The notes under the pieces are model-generated. The model saw only the letters and a program-made list of their open reading frames with translations, searched no databases and was not told the origin of the DNA. From Micavibrio sp. UBA5572 (GTDB lineage: Bacteria; Pseudomonadota; Alphaproteobacteria; Micavibrionales; Micavibrionaceae), in the NCBI GenBank assembly GCA_002425415.1, contig DIMG01000015.1, forward strand, positions 1 to 41,493: DNA of 41,493 nt, given 5' to 3'. Positions 8,282-16,117 of this stretch are shown piece by piece (position 1 is the stretch's first letter; every line of letters begins with the position of its first letter). The position numbers and the translations under genes are program-made.

Positions 8282-8601
8282 GTTTCGGATGGCAGGTTGG
8301 TTTCTTGATCGGGGTTATGTTTTTTGTAGATAAGAAATATATTGCGGGAATAAATAAACAAGCCTGCCGCTTGGCCTACGATAAAGACAGGGTCTTGGCG
8401 GTGTAGGGCGTAAATCAGCAGAATTGATCCACCTGCGAGGGAAAACCACCAAAACAGGTTCGGGATAATGGATTTCTTGATTTTTTCCGAGGCCAGCCAC
8501 TGAATTAAAAAGCGGGCAGAAAACATGGCTTGCCCCATAAATCCGACCGCCAGCCATACGCCGTGATCTTTGGCCAGTTCTATACAGTCTTGAGCAGTCA
8601 T
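8278..8601 (-). CDS. LAB_N domain membrane protein
   Basis: A 107-residue membrane protein with three or four hydrophobic helices and the Lipid-A-disaccharide-synthase N-terminal (LAB_N) signature: GFMGQAMFSARFLIQWLASE near residues 20-39, then PNLFWWFSLAGGSILLIYAL and the tail GLFIYSRNIFLIYKK. The domain also occurs fused to LpxB, or free beside GT2 and GT39 genes as here. It overlaps both partners by 4 bases (8278-8281 and 8598-8601), so the three are translationally coupled. Its exact task is unsettled; a part in moving or presenting the lipid-linked sugar is an inference from the neighbours and the small multi-helix shape. Confidence 0.85.
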   Translation of the reverse strand: MTAQDCIELAKDHGVWLAVGFMGQAMFSARFLIQWLASEKIKKSIIPNLFWWFSLAGGSILLIYALHRQDPVFIVGQAAGLFIYSRNIFLIYKKHNPDQETNLPSET

Positions 8602-9338
8602 TCTTTTACCTCAATGATGTCAGTTTTATTGGGAGCGCGGCTCATGAGCCACATGACGCCAAAAATATCGGACATGCCCGCCCATAATCTGTCCCAAAAG
8701 CCGTATTTCGAGATTCCACGTTCGCGGTGGCGGTGTCCAACGTCAACCAGTTCGATTTTTCCGTGTTCGCGTATGAATAACGCCGGAAGAAAACGGTGCA
8801 TGTGGTTGAAGTATGGAAGCCTTAGATAATCGTTACGACGGAACATTTTTAGCGAGCAGCCTGTATCGCGTACGCCGTCTCTGAGTAACGTACGTCTGAT
8901 GAAATTTCCGGTTCTGGACGTAAATTTCTTTAAAAGTGAATCTTGACGCTTGGCGCGTTGGCCTGCGACCATCAACATCGAAACGTCAGGAGTTATGATA
9001 AATTTATTATATAAAGATGGAATATCAGCGGGGTTATTTTGTCCGTCTCCGTCCATGGTGACCACCAGTTCGGCTGTGGTGGCTGTGACCCCTGTTCTGA
9101 TTCCTGCGCTTTGGCCTGATCTGTGCGTGTGTTTTATCAGTCTGATTCTGGGGTCGGATTTGCGCAGTGATAAAATGACCTGAGCTGTGTCGTCTGTGCT
9201 GCCATCATCGACAATCACGATTTCTGTGATAGGGGCGTGTTGGCTTGCGGCCTGAATCTCTGCGATTAAAGACGGGGCGTTTTCTGCTTCGTTGAGCATT
9301 GGAATGACGACAGCTAATGATAATTGTTTATTTCCCAT
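8598..9338 (-). CDS. GT2-family glycosyltransferase (DPM1/ArnC-like)
   Basis: A 246-residue GT-A fold transferase that loads a sugar from a nucleotide donor onto a polyprenyl phosphate at the cytoplasmic face. The start LAVVIPMLNEAENAPSLI is typical. Donor-binding IVIVDDGSTDDTAQVI is at about residues 40-55, the DxD-like TMDGDGQNNPADI at about 93-105, and the dolichyl-phosphate-mannose-synthase-like GHRHRERGISKYGFWDR near the C-terminus. It lacks the two C-terminal membrane helices of ArnC-type enzymes, so is the short soluble form. First gene of the operon with LAB_N and GT39. A hairpin (9340-9362) abuts its start codon and leaves no clear Shine-Dalgarno. Confidence 0.9.
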   Translation of the reverse strand: MGNKQLSLAVVIPMLNEAENAPSLIAEIQAASQHAPITEIVIVDDGSTDDTAQVILSLRKSDPRIRLIKHTHRSGQSAGIRTGVTATTAELVVTMDGDGQNNPADIPSLYNKFIITPDVSMLMVAGQRAKRQDSLLKKFTSRTGNFIRRTLLRDGVRDTGCSLKMFRRNDYLRLPYFNHMHRFLPALFIREHGKIELVDVGHRHRERGISKYGFWDRLWAGMSDIFGVMWLMSRAPNKTDIIEVKE

Positions 9339-9339
9339 G

Positions 9340-9362
9340 TGGGCAACTTAATATGTTGCCCA
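9340..9362 (-). promoter_or_regulatory. perfect inverted repeat abutting the GT2 start codon
   Basis: TGGGCAAC (9340-9347) and GTTGCCCA (9355-9362) are perfect 8-bp arms around a 7-base AT loop. The repeat ends one base before the start codon of the glycosyltransferase (complement of 9336-9338), occupying the place of the ribosome site. It may be an operator or an mRNA hairpin that limits translation of the sugar-transfer operon. Confidence 0.55.
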
Positions 9363-9416
9363 TGCTCTGCCAAGAGGAAAAGTGTTTGGTTATAGGCTCT
9401 GCTACGTTCTATCCCG

Positions 9417-9445
9417 TTGTGATAAACTGACGAATTCGCTATAAA
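9417..9445 (+). promoter_or_regulatory. sigma-70 promoter of ldh
   Basis: TTGTGA (9417-9422), a 17-base spacer and TATAAA (9440-9445) sit 37 bases before the ldh start codon. AAGGAAA lies a few bases before ATG 9483. As there is almost no space after ldh, this promoter may also feed the following membrane protein and possibly ccoN. I saw no TTGAT-N4-ATCAA (FNR/FixK) box here or in front of ccoN. Confidence 0.55.
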
Positions 9446-9482
9446 GCAGCTTGAAAATGTCTTGAAACTGTAAGGAAAAGCT

Positions 9483-10460
9483 ATGAAAATCGGAATTATC
9501 GGGTGTGGTCATGTTGGGGCTGCCAGCGGTTATGCTTGCGTATTAAAGGGTGTCGGTACCGAGATCGTTATGGTTGACCGGAATAAGGATTTGGCTGCGG
9601 CGCAGGCTGAGGATATTTTGCATGCAACACCTTTTGCTTCGCCGATTCCGGTTAGATCGGGTGAAGTTGCGGATTTGGATGGGGCAGGGATTATTATCAT
9701 CGCTGCTGGAGCTGCTCAAAAAACAGGAGAAACACGCCTTGATCTGCTTAAGCGCAATGCTGATATATTTTCAGATCTTATCCCGCAAATTTTGAATGCC
9801 TCGCCTGATGCTGTTTTGCTGATTGCCAGTAATCCCGTTGATGTTATGACCCAAATGGTTGCGTCAATTGCGCAAAAAACCCATGGAATCAATGCCTCGC
9901 GGATTATCGGGTCGGGGACTATTCTTGATACGGCGCGGTTTCGTGCCTTGATTGCCGCACATCTGGGGGTTTCTTCGCATTCTGTTCATGCCTATGTGCT
10001 GGGTGAGCATGGAGATTCCGAGGTTTTGCACTGGTCTGGTGCTTTGGTCGGAACCATCCCTTTGGCCAATTTTGCTGCGCAGGTCGATGCACCTATTACG
10101 CAGCAAATCCGAGATCAGGTTGATGAAGGTGTGCGGCGTGCGGCTTATCGGATCATCCATGGAAAAGGAGCAACATGGTTTGGTATCGGAGCAGGTATGG
10201 CACGATTGGCGATGGCGGTTATTGGTGATGAAAATGCTTTGATTACCTGCTCTACACCCACTGCAAATATTCTGGGTGGCGGGGAAGTTGTGTGTTTGTC
10301 TTATCCGCGTATTATCAATCGTCAAGGGATTATTCGGACGCTTGTGCCTGAGATGAATCAGTCAGAACTTGATTTGTTGACCAAAAGTGCTTTGGTTTTA
10401 TCCCAAGCGGCTCAAGAAATCGGGGTTGCTGATGTGTCGAGTTCTTCTTATGTTGCTTAA
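9483..10460 (+). CDS. ldh: L-lactate dehydrogenase
   Basis: NAD-dependent enzyme interconverting L-lactate and pyruvate in the cytoplasm. The 325-residue protein has the Rossmann motif GxGxxG as GCGHVG (residues 7-12) and Asp32 for NAD ribose. The specificity loop AAGAAQKTGETRLDL carries Gln79, which matches Gln102 of lactate dehydrogenase; malate dehydrogenase has Arg there. Arg85 equals catalytic Arg109, DTARFR carries the Arg171 equivalent, and GEHGDSE holds the catalytic His195. So lactate rather than malate is the likely substrate, though the LDH/MDH family does interchange specificity. It lies just upstream of the cbb3 oxidase genes, with only 17 bases to the next start, which hints at shared control of lactate use and low-oxygen respiration. 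Confidence 0.88.
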   Translation: MKIGIIGCGHVGAASGYACVLKGVGTEIVMVDRNKDLAAAQAEDILHATPFASPIPVRSGEVADLDGAGIIIIAAGAAQKTGETRLDLLKRNADIFSDLIPQILNASPDAVLLIASNPVDVMTQMVASIAQKTHGINASRIIGSGTILDTARFRALIAAHLGVSSHSVHAYVLGEHGDSEVLHWSGALVGTIPLANFAAQVDAPITQQIRDQVDEGVRRAAYRIIHGKGATWFGIGAGMARLAMAVIGDENALITCSTPTANILGGGEVVCLSYPRIINRQGIIRTLVPEMNQSELDLLTKSALVLSQAAQEIGVADVSSSSYVA

Positions 10461-10477
10461 AGGTGGATTTGGCCAGT

Positions 10478-11179
10478 ATGTTTTTTGAATGTAGTGCGGT
10501 TACGCTTACTGAGGCCGGAATTATGACCAGTTTGTTTTTGGCTGGTCTTTTTGGTGGAGCAACCCATTGTGCATTTATGTGCGCGCCGTTTGTTGTGATG
10601 CTTCAACAAAAAACGTTGGGGCGTGTTTCCTCTGTCCTTCTTTTGCCCTACCATTTTGGGCGGATGACCACTTATATCGTGCTGGGTGTTCTGGCCAATC
10701 TGTTTTTATCGGTGGCTTTTCCAGTGTCTTCGGTTCGCTATGTCGTTGCTTCGTTGTTTCTCGGGCTTGCCGGTTTGATGTTTCTGGTTCAGTCTTTACC
10801 CTTTCTGGGGCAATTTTTTCCGTTCTTACTTAAAATCCATTTGCCCTTGCCTCTTGCGCCGATCCAACGAGGGGTTACGCGTCTTTTGCATAAGCAATCA
10901 CTATTCCATTTGTATGTAGTTGGTATAATGCTGGGATTTATTCCTTGCGGTTTGGTGATGGGGGCGTTGTTGGCTGTGGCGACTCTTGACGAGTCAATCA
11001 AGGCTGCTCTGGGAATGGCGGCGTTTTGTGTCGGTACAATCCCTTCCCTTATTATGGTAGCCATCGGAGGAAAAACGCTTGCGACAATTTTTCCCACGCA
11101 TTTCAGACTTTTATCTCAATGGGTAGTTGTGTTAAACGGTATGTTGCTGATAATTATCGCAGGAATACTCCTGCCGTAG
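10478..11179 (+). CDS. DsbD/SafE-family membrane protein next to cbb3 genes
   Basis: A 233-residue integral membrane protein of the family usually named sulfite exporter TauE/SafE or DsbD_2 (cytochrome c biogenesis transmembrane region). Two marks are clear: GGATHCAFMCAPF with Cys31 and Cys35 in the first helix, and GFIPCGLVMGALL with Cys157 in a later helix, the pair of positions that carry redox cysteines in DsbD and CcdA. About six helices are visible. Such genes are often beside ccoNOP clusters. Here it could supply reductant or copper for oxidase and cytochrome c assembly, since no ccdA or dsbD is in the window; that is inference. I prefer ATG 10478 to GTG 10463 because AAAGGTGG (10459-10466) is then well spaced. 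Confidence 0.8.
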   Translation: MFFECSAVTLTEAGIMTSLFLAGLFGGATHCAFMCAPFVVMLQQKTLGRVSSVLLLPYHFGRMTTYIVLGVLANLFLSVAFPVSSVRYVVASLFLGLAGLMFLVQSLPFLGQFFPFLLKIHLPLPLAPIQRGVTRLLHKQSLFHLYVVGIMLGFIPCGLVMGALLAVATLDESIKAALGMAAFCVGTIPSLIMVAIGGKTLATIFPTHFRLLSQWVVVLNGMLLIIIAGILLP

Positions 11180-11232
11180 TGTATTGGTTGTGAGACTTGT
11201 TCCGGTTTTTTCGATCTTGAAGGGAAATACAA

Positions 11233-12693
11233 ATGACAACGACAACAGCAGATGTAGCTCCACGCTATAATGACGATGTTGTGCGGCTTTTTACTATAGC
11301 AGCCGTTTTCTGGGGTGTAGTTGGTTTTGCGGTTGGTTTGCTGATTGCTTTACAACTTGCTTTTCCGGCGCTTAATTTCGAGCCATACCTGAATTTCGGG
11401 CGTCTTCGTCCTTTGCATACTTCGGCAGTTATTTTTGCGTTTGGCGGAAACGCTTTGTTTGCAACAAGTTATTATGTTGTGCAAAGAACTTGTCGCGTCC
11501 GGTTGTGGAGTGACGGGTTGTCGTTATTTACCTTCTGGGGTTATAATTTTTTTATTGTGATTGCTGCGTTGGGGTATGTTCTCGGTGTGACGCAAGGGAA
11601 AGAATATGCCGAGCCTGAATGGTATGCGGATTTGTGGCTGACGGTTGTCTGGGTTGCTTATTTGCTGGTGTTTATGGCGACGTTGATTAAGAGAAAAGAA
11701 CCGCATATTTATGTGGCCAACTGGTTTTATCTGGCTTTTATTATTACTGTTGCAGTTCTCCATTTGGGGAATGGTGTGGCTATTCCAGTCAGTTTTACCG
11801 AAGCAAAAAGTTATCCTGTTCCATCTGGTGTTCAATCTGCCATGATCCAATGGTGGTACGGGCATAATGCTGTCGGATTTTTCCTGACTGCTGGATTTCT
11901 AGGGATGATGTATTATTTCGTGCCTAAGCAATGTGGACGCCCTGTGTACTCCTATCGTTTGTCGATTTTGCACTTTTGGTCTTTGATCTTTATTTATATC
12001 TGGGCAGGCCCTCACCATTTGCACTATACGTCTTTGCCTGACTGGGCACAGACATTGGGAATGACATTTTCCATTATTTTGTGGATGCCATCCTGGGGTG
12101 GAATGATTAACGGGATGATGACCTTATCCGGTGCTTGGGATAAATTGAGGACTGACCCTGTTCTTCGCTTCATGATTATCTCTGTGGCGTTTTACGGGAT
12201 GTCGACTTTTGAAGGGCCTATGATGTCGATCAAGGCTGTGAACTCTTTGTCCCACTATACTGACTGGACGATTGGTCACGTGCATTCCGGAGCATTGGGA
12301 TGGGTCGGATTCATCAGTTTTGGTGCTTTGTATTATCTTGTGCCAAGATTGTGGGGTCGTGATCGTTTGTATTCCTTGAAACTCGTTAACCTTCATTTGT
12401 GGGTCGCGACGATCGGTATCGTTCTTTATATTTGTGCGATGTGGGTATCTGGTATCATGCAAGGCCTGATGTGGAAATCATACGATTCGATGGGCTTCCT
12501 TGACTACTCGTTTGTCGAAACAGTTTCGGAAATGCACATCTATTATGTGATCCGCGCCATGGGTGGTGTCTTGTACCTCTCCGGTGCTCTGATTATGGTT
12601 TATAATTTCATTAAAACAATCAAAGGGGATGTCAGACGTTCTGAATATCCGGAGATGACTTCTATTCAAAAGGGTGCGGAGGCCTTAGCCTAA
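11233..12693 (+). CDS. ccoN: cbb3-type cytochrome c oxidase subunit I
   Basis: CcoN is the catalytic subunit of the high-affinity cbb3 oxidase, holding haem b and the haem b3-CuB centre where O2 is reduced and protons are pumped. The 486-residue protein has about 12 membrane helices. Ligand histidines are in RPLHTSAVIFAFGGNALF near residue 60, the CuB region WWYGHNAVGFFLTAGFLGMMYYFVP (His at about 214), HHLHYTSLPDWAQTLG (two adjacent His), and GHVHSGALGWVGF, which carries the haem b and b3 histidines. GAAGGGAA stands 10 bases before ATG 11233. ccoO begins directly after the stop codon. The 53 bases upstream show no clear anaerobic-regulator box. Confidence 0.98.
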   Translation: MTTTTADVAPRYNDDVVRLFTIAAVFWGVVGFAVGLLIALQLAFPALNFEPYLNFGRLRPLHTSAVIFAFGGNALFATSYYVVQRTCRVRLWSDGLSLFTFWGYNFFIVIAALGYVLGVTQGKEYAEPEWYADLWLTVVWVAYLLVFMATLIKRKEPHIYVANWFYLAFIITVAVLHLGNGVAIPVSFTEAKSYPVPSGVQSAMIQWWYGHNAVGFFLTAGFLGMMYYFVPKQCGRPVYSYRLSILHFWSLIFIYIWAGPHHLHYTSLPDWAQTLGMTFSIILWMPSWGGMINGMMTLSGAWDKLRTDPVLRFMIISVAFYGMSTFEGPMMSIKAVNSLSHYTDWTIGHVHSGALGWVGFISFGALYYLVPRLWGRDRLYSLKLVNLHLWVATIGIVLYICAMWVSGIMQGLMWKSYDSMGFLDYSFVETVSEMHIYYVIRAMGGVLYLSGALIMVYNFIKTIKGDVRRSEYPEMTSIQKGAEALA

Positions 12694-13437
12694 ATGTTAC
12701 ACCATCACGCTAAACTGGAACGTAAATCCGTTATCATGTTGCTGTTCATTATTGTTACAGTGCTGATCGGCGGGATTGTCGAAATCATTCCTTTGTTCCG
12801 TATGGAAACAGTGATTGAGCCGGTTAAAGGGGTTCGTCCTTATACGCCGCTCGAATTGGCGGGGTTCAATATTTATATCCGCGAAGGGTGCTATAATTGC
12901 CATTCCCAGCAGATTCGCCCTTTACGCGATGAAGTGGCTCGTTATGGTCATTATTCTCTCGCTGCAGAGAGTATGTATGACCATCCGTTCCAATGGGGTT
13001 CGAAAAGGACTGGCCCTGATTTAGCGCGTGTCGGTGCTCGTTATTCCGATGATTGGCATGTGGCGCATATGATTGATCCGCGTGCGGTTGTTCCTGAGTC
13101 TATCATGCCGACTTATGCGTTTTTGATGCATAATGAAGCAAAGCTTAGTGATATTGGTGAACACATGAAAGTTTTGCGTATGGTTGGAGTGCCATATACC
13201 GACGAACAAATTTCCCACGCTTATGTTGATGGTGTTGCTCAGGCTCATACCGAAGATCTGGATGAAAATGTTGCAGGATTTATTGAGCGTTATGGTGAGA
13301 AAGTGAATGCCCGCGTGTTTGATGGTGCGCCTGAAATTGTATCTGAAATGGATGCTTTGGTGGCGTATCTTCAGGTTCTCGGGACTATGGTCGAGTTTCC
13401 TTCTGCTGAGCCTGTCTCTGCAGATCAAAAGGAGTAG
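12694..13437 (+). CDS. ccoO: cbb3-type cytochrome c oxidase subunit II (mono-haem)
   Basis: CcoO passes electrons to CcoN. The 247-residue protein has one N-terminal membrane anchor (residues 13-34) and a periplasmic cytochrome c domain with the haem motif Cys66-Tyr-Asn-Cys69-His70 in REGCYNCHSQ. The family block KRTGPDLARVGARYSDDWH follows, and PESIMPTYAFL supplies the methionine haem ligand. The C-terminal domain from about residue 160 is acidic. The start codon follows the ccoN stop without a gap, so translation is probably coupled. Haem must be attached outside the membrane by the System II proteins coded at 18991-22581. Confidence 0.97.
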   Translation: MLHHHAKLERKSVIMLLFIIVTVLIGGIVEIIPLFRMETVIEPVKGVRPYTPLELAGFNIYIREGCYNCHSQQIRPLRDEVARYGHYSLAAESMYDHPFQWGSKRTGPDLARVGARYSDDWHVAHMIDPRAVVPESIMPTYAFLMHNEAKLSDIGEHMKVLRMVGVPYTDEQISHAYVDGVAQAHTEDLDENVAGFIERYGEKVNARVFDGAPEIVSEMDALVAYLQVLGTMVEFPSAEPVSADQKE

Positions 13438-13443
13438 GTCTGT

Positions 13444-13608
13444 ATGGGCTGGATTATACTCTATGCGCCGTTGATCGGATTGTTGTTTTTTGTTGCATTT
13501 TTCGCGGTGATGACAGTCTGGCTCTATCGACCCAAGTCGAAACAACAATTTGATGCTTTTGCAAATATTCCGTTTGAAGACGACCTTAAGGAGGCTCGGG
13601 ATGAGTGA
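13444..13608 (+). CDS. ccoQ: CcoQ/FixQ small subunit
   Basis: A 54-residue protein with one membrane helix (about residues 4-27) followed by YRPKSKQQFDAFANIPF, which resembles the YRPKxKKxFEEaAxlPL signature of CcoQ. The protein stabilises the cbb3 complex and the binding of CcoP. ATG 13444 lies six bases after the ccoO stop, within the ribosome-site sequence AAAAGGAG at the end of ccoO. It overlaps ccoP by 8 bases. The C-terminal tail ends in acidic residues. Confidence 0.93.
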   Translation: MGWIILYAPLIGLLFFVAFFAVMTVWLYRPKSKQQFDAFANIPFEDDLKEARDE

Positions 13609-14656
13609 CCACAAGAAAGAAATTGACCATGTAACTGGTGTTGAGACTACCGGTCACGAGTGGGATGGATTGAAAGAGTTGAATAATCCTTTGCCTCGTT
13701 GGTGGGTTTGGGTTTGGGTGGTTACGATCATTTGGGCGGTCGGATATTGGGTTGTTTATCCTGCATGGCCGACTTTGTCAGGACATACCAAGGGTACTTT
13801 TGGCTGGACTCAGTATAAAGAGCTTGAAGCTTCACAGGCCGAGATTTTTGCTCGTCAATCACAATATCTGGATAAGTTTCAGGCTGCTTCCTATGACCAA
13901 ATTTCCGGTGATCCTGAGTTATATGCTTTTGCACAGGCCGGTGGACGCGCTTTATTTAAAAACAATTGTGCGCTTTGCCATGGTTCGGGGGCTGAAGGTT
14001 CTAAAGGTTATCCTAATCTGAACGATGATGATTGGTTGTGGGGTGGTACGCTTGCTGACATCGAACATACCATTCGTTATGGTATCCGTTCCAGCCATGA
14101 TGAAGCCCGCGTGTCACAAATGCCTTCTTTCGGTAAAGACGCGATGTTGGAAAAAGAAGAGATCGAAAAAGTTGTCGATTATGTTTTGTCCTTATCTTCT
14201 GATGAAGGTTCTGCTGCTTATGCAGAAGGGGCAGAGATTTTTGCCAATAATTGTGCCTCTTGCCATGGTGAAGATGCCAAAGGCGGGCGTGATTTTGGTG
14301 CACCGAACTTGTCCGATGCAATCTGGCTTTACGGTGGTGAACACGAAGATGTGTACCAATCTGTTTTTAATGCCCATGCTGGTGTGATGCCGAATTGGGA
14401 AGGCAAGCTTGATGATAATTCTATTCGCCAATTGACTTTGTATGTTCATAGTCTGGGTGGTGGTGAAGGTGTTGGTTCGGCCGTTGTCGAGGAGGTTTCT
14501 CAGGAAGAGCCTGTTTTGGAATCTTCACCTGATGCTTCTGAACCCAGCCAAGATTCTGTTGTAAAAGAAACAAGTATTGACGCTTCTGCTGAACCTTCTG
14601 TAGAAGGAGTTCCTGTTGCTACAGAGGCGGCCACGGATGAACCAGCAGACAAATAA
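13601..14656 (+). CDS. ccoP: cbb3-type cytochrome c oxidase subunit III (di-haem)
   Basis: CcoP accepts electrons from soluble cytochrome c. The 351-residue protein has the CcoP N-terminal block (GHEWDGLKELNNPLPRWW, residues 18-35), one membrane helix (about 34-52), and two cytochrome c domains with Cys123-Ala-Leu-Cys126-His127 and Cys218-Ala-Ser-Cys221-His222. The methionine ligands are probably in SQMPSFG and GVMPNWEG. I chose ATG 13601 because AAGGAGG (13588-13594) lies 6 bases upstream and the protein then begins with the normal family N-terminus. The last 62 residues, beyond the second haem domain, are a low-complexity tail of Glu, Asp, Ser, Pro, Val and Ala with no aromatic residue, unusual for CcoP. 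The end overlaps the ccoG start by 20 bases. Confidence 0.97.
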   Translation: MSDHKKEIDHVTGVETTGHEWDGLKELNNPLPRWWVWVWVVTIIWAVGYWVVYPAWPTLSGHTKGTFGWTQYKELEASQAEIFARQSQYLDKFQAASYDQISGDPELYAFAQAGGRALFKNNCALCHGSGAEGSKGYPNLNDDDWLWGGTLADIEHTIRYGIRSSHDEARVSQMPSFGKDAMLEKEEIEKVVDYVLSLSSDEGSAAYAEGAEIFANNCASCHGEDAKGGRDFGAPNLSDAIWLYGGEHEDVYQSVFNAHAGVMPNWEGKLDDNSIRQLTLYVHSLGGGEGVGSAVVEEVSQEEPVLESSPDASEPSQDSVVKETSIDASAEPSVEGVPVATEAATDEPADK

Positions 14657-16085
14657 TCAAGATCAGATCGACTCTCAAGCGGGGTCAGTCCAGTACTTCG
14701 CCGCTCAGGAAAAGGTCTATCATAAGGCTGTTTCCGGGCGGTTTCGTGGTTTAAAATGGACGGCCATGATTGTTTGTCTGGCGATTTATTATCTGTCGCC
14801 GTTTCTTCGTTGGGCGCGCCCCGGGGATGTTCCGGATCAGGCTATTTTGATTGATTTGCCGTCACGGCGGGCTTATTTTTTTATGATCGAGATCTGGCCG
14901 CAAGAAGTCTATTATATTACCGGTATTCTTATTTTTGCAGCGGTTGCGCTGTTCTTTATTACGTCCTTGTTGGGTCGTGTATGGTGTGGGTATTTCTGTT
15001 TTCAGACAGTTTGGACTGATTTATATATGCTTGTTGAGCGTAAAATTCAGGGAGATCGCAATGCGCGGGTCAAGCTGGATAAATCTCCTTTGGGATTTGA
15101 AAAGATCTGGAAAAAAGGGCTCACCCATTTATGCTGGATTTTGATTGGTCTTTTGACGGCAGGTGCTTTTGTTTTTTATTTCAATGATGCGCCTACGCTT
15201 ATTCACGATATTCTGAATTTTCAAGTGTCTACGACGGTTCTTGCTTTTGTCGGCGGATTGACGATGTCGACCTATATTATGGCTGGGTTTGCGCGTGAGC
15301 AGGTTTGTACTTATATGTGCCCTTATGCCCGTTTTCAATCGGCGATGTTTGATCCCGAAACCCTTATTATTGGTTATGACGAGACGCGTGGTGAGCAACG
15401 TGGGAAGTCCAAGGGGGCAGCAAATCGCGATCATTTGGGCGATTGTGTTGATTGTTCGCTATGTGTACAGGTTTGTCCGATGGGGATCGATATTCGTGAT
15501 GGGTTGCAGATTCAATGTATTGCTTGCGGGCTTTGTGTGGATGCTTGTGATGGCGTGATGGAGAAGGTCGGGAAGCCTAAAGGGCTTGTTCGGTATGATA
15601 CCGAGCATAATCTTGAGTTGCGAGCACAAGGGCATAATCCAGAGCTTCATTTGCTGCGGCCGCGCACTGTTTTTTATACGGTTCTTTTGTCTGTGGTTGG
15701 ATTGGCGATGTTGGGGTCTTTGTTTTTGCGTCCGGTCATGGAAATTCACGCGATTCATGATCGTAATCCGTTATTTGTCCGGTTATCTGATGGCAGTATC
15801 CGGAATGGGTACGAGATTAAAATTTTGAATAAAACCCATGAGGAAAAAACATTTTCTTTGTCGCTAGGAGGGCTTGAGGGGGCTGTTTTATCTTTACAAG
15901 GAGCTGATGGCTCTACGATTGATAATTTAAAGGTCGAGCCGGATAGTGTCGGGCATTTCCGTGTGTTTGTCAGTGTTGATAAGAAGAATGCAAAAGCCGC
16001 GGATGTTGTCTTTACAGCGGTTGATAAAGGGACGTCCGATATGGATCAGGTTGATTCTGTCTTTATGGTCAAAACTGGACAATAA
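14637..16085 (+). CDS. ccoG: cbb3 assembly ferredoxin-like protein CcoG (RdxA/FixG)
   Basis: CcoG is a membrane iron-sulfur protein that reduces Cu(II) for cbb3 oxidase assembly. The 482-residue product has an N-terminal hydrophobic region with about four or five helices, WCGYFCFQTVWTDLYMLVER around residue 120, and CTYMCPYARFQSAMFDPETL. Two 4Fe-4S clusters are bound by Cys270, 273, 276, 280 and Cys294, 297, 300, 304. A helix near 345-365 and the C-terminal FixG-type immunoglobulin-like domain complete the protein. I take ATG 14637, inside the end of ccoP, which has no strong Shine-Dalgarno and so may be coupled to ccoP translation. A TTG at 14616 is less likely. Confidence 0.96.
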   Translation: MNQQTNNQDQIDSQAGSVQYFAAQEKVYHKAVSGRFRGLKWTAMIVCLAIYYLSPFLRWARPGDVPDQAILIDLPSRRAYFFMIEIWPQEVYYITGILIFAAVALFFITSLLGRVWCGYFCFQTVWTDLYMLVERKIQGDRNARVKLDKSPLGFEKIWKKGLTHLCWILIGLLTAGAFVFYFNDAPTLIHDILNFQVSTTVLAFVGGLTMSTYIMAGFAREQVCTYMCPYARFQSAMFDPETLIIGYDETRGEQRGKSKGAANRDHLGDCVDCSLCVQVCPMGIDIRDGLQIQCIACGLCVDACDGVMEKVGKPKGLVRYDTEHNLELRAQGHNPELHLLRPRTVFYTVLLSVVGLAMLGSLFLRPVMEIHAIHDRNPLFVRLSDGSIRNGYEIKILNKTHEEKTFSLSLGGLEGAVLSLQGADGSTIDNLKVEPDSVGHFRVFVSVDKKNAKAADVVFTAVDKGTSDMDQVDSVFMVKTGQ

Positions 16086-16117
16086 TTTTGTATATCAAGG
16101 AAAGTAGTTGTTATTCT

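Noticed and set aside
9483..10460. Malate dehydrogenase
   Set aside because: The specificity loop has Gln79, not the Arg of malate dehydrogenase, so lactate is more likely.
11180..11232. FNR/FixK box before ccoN
   Set aside because: I looked for TTGAT-N4-ATCAA here and before ldh and saw none, though cbb3 genes often have one.
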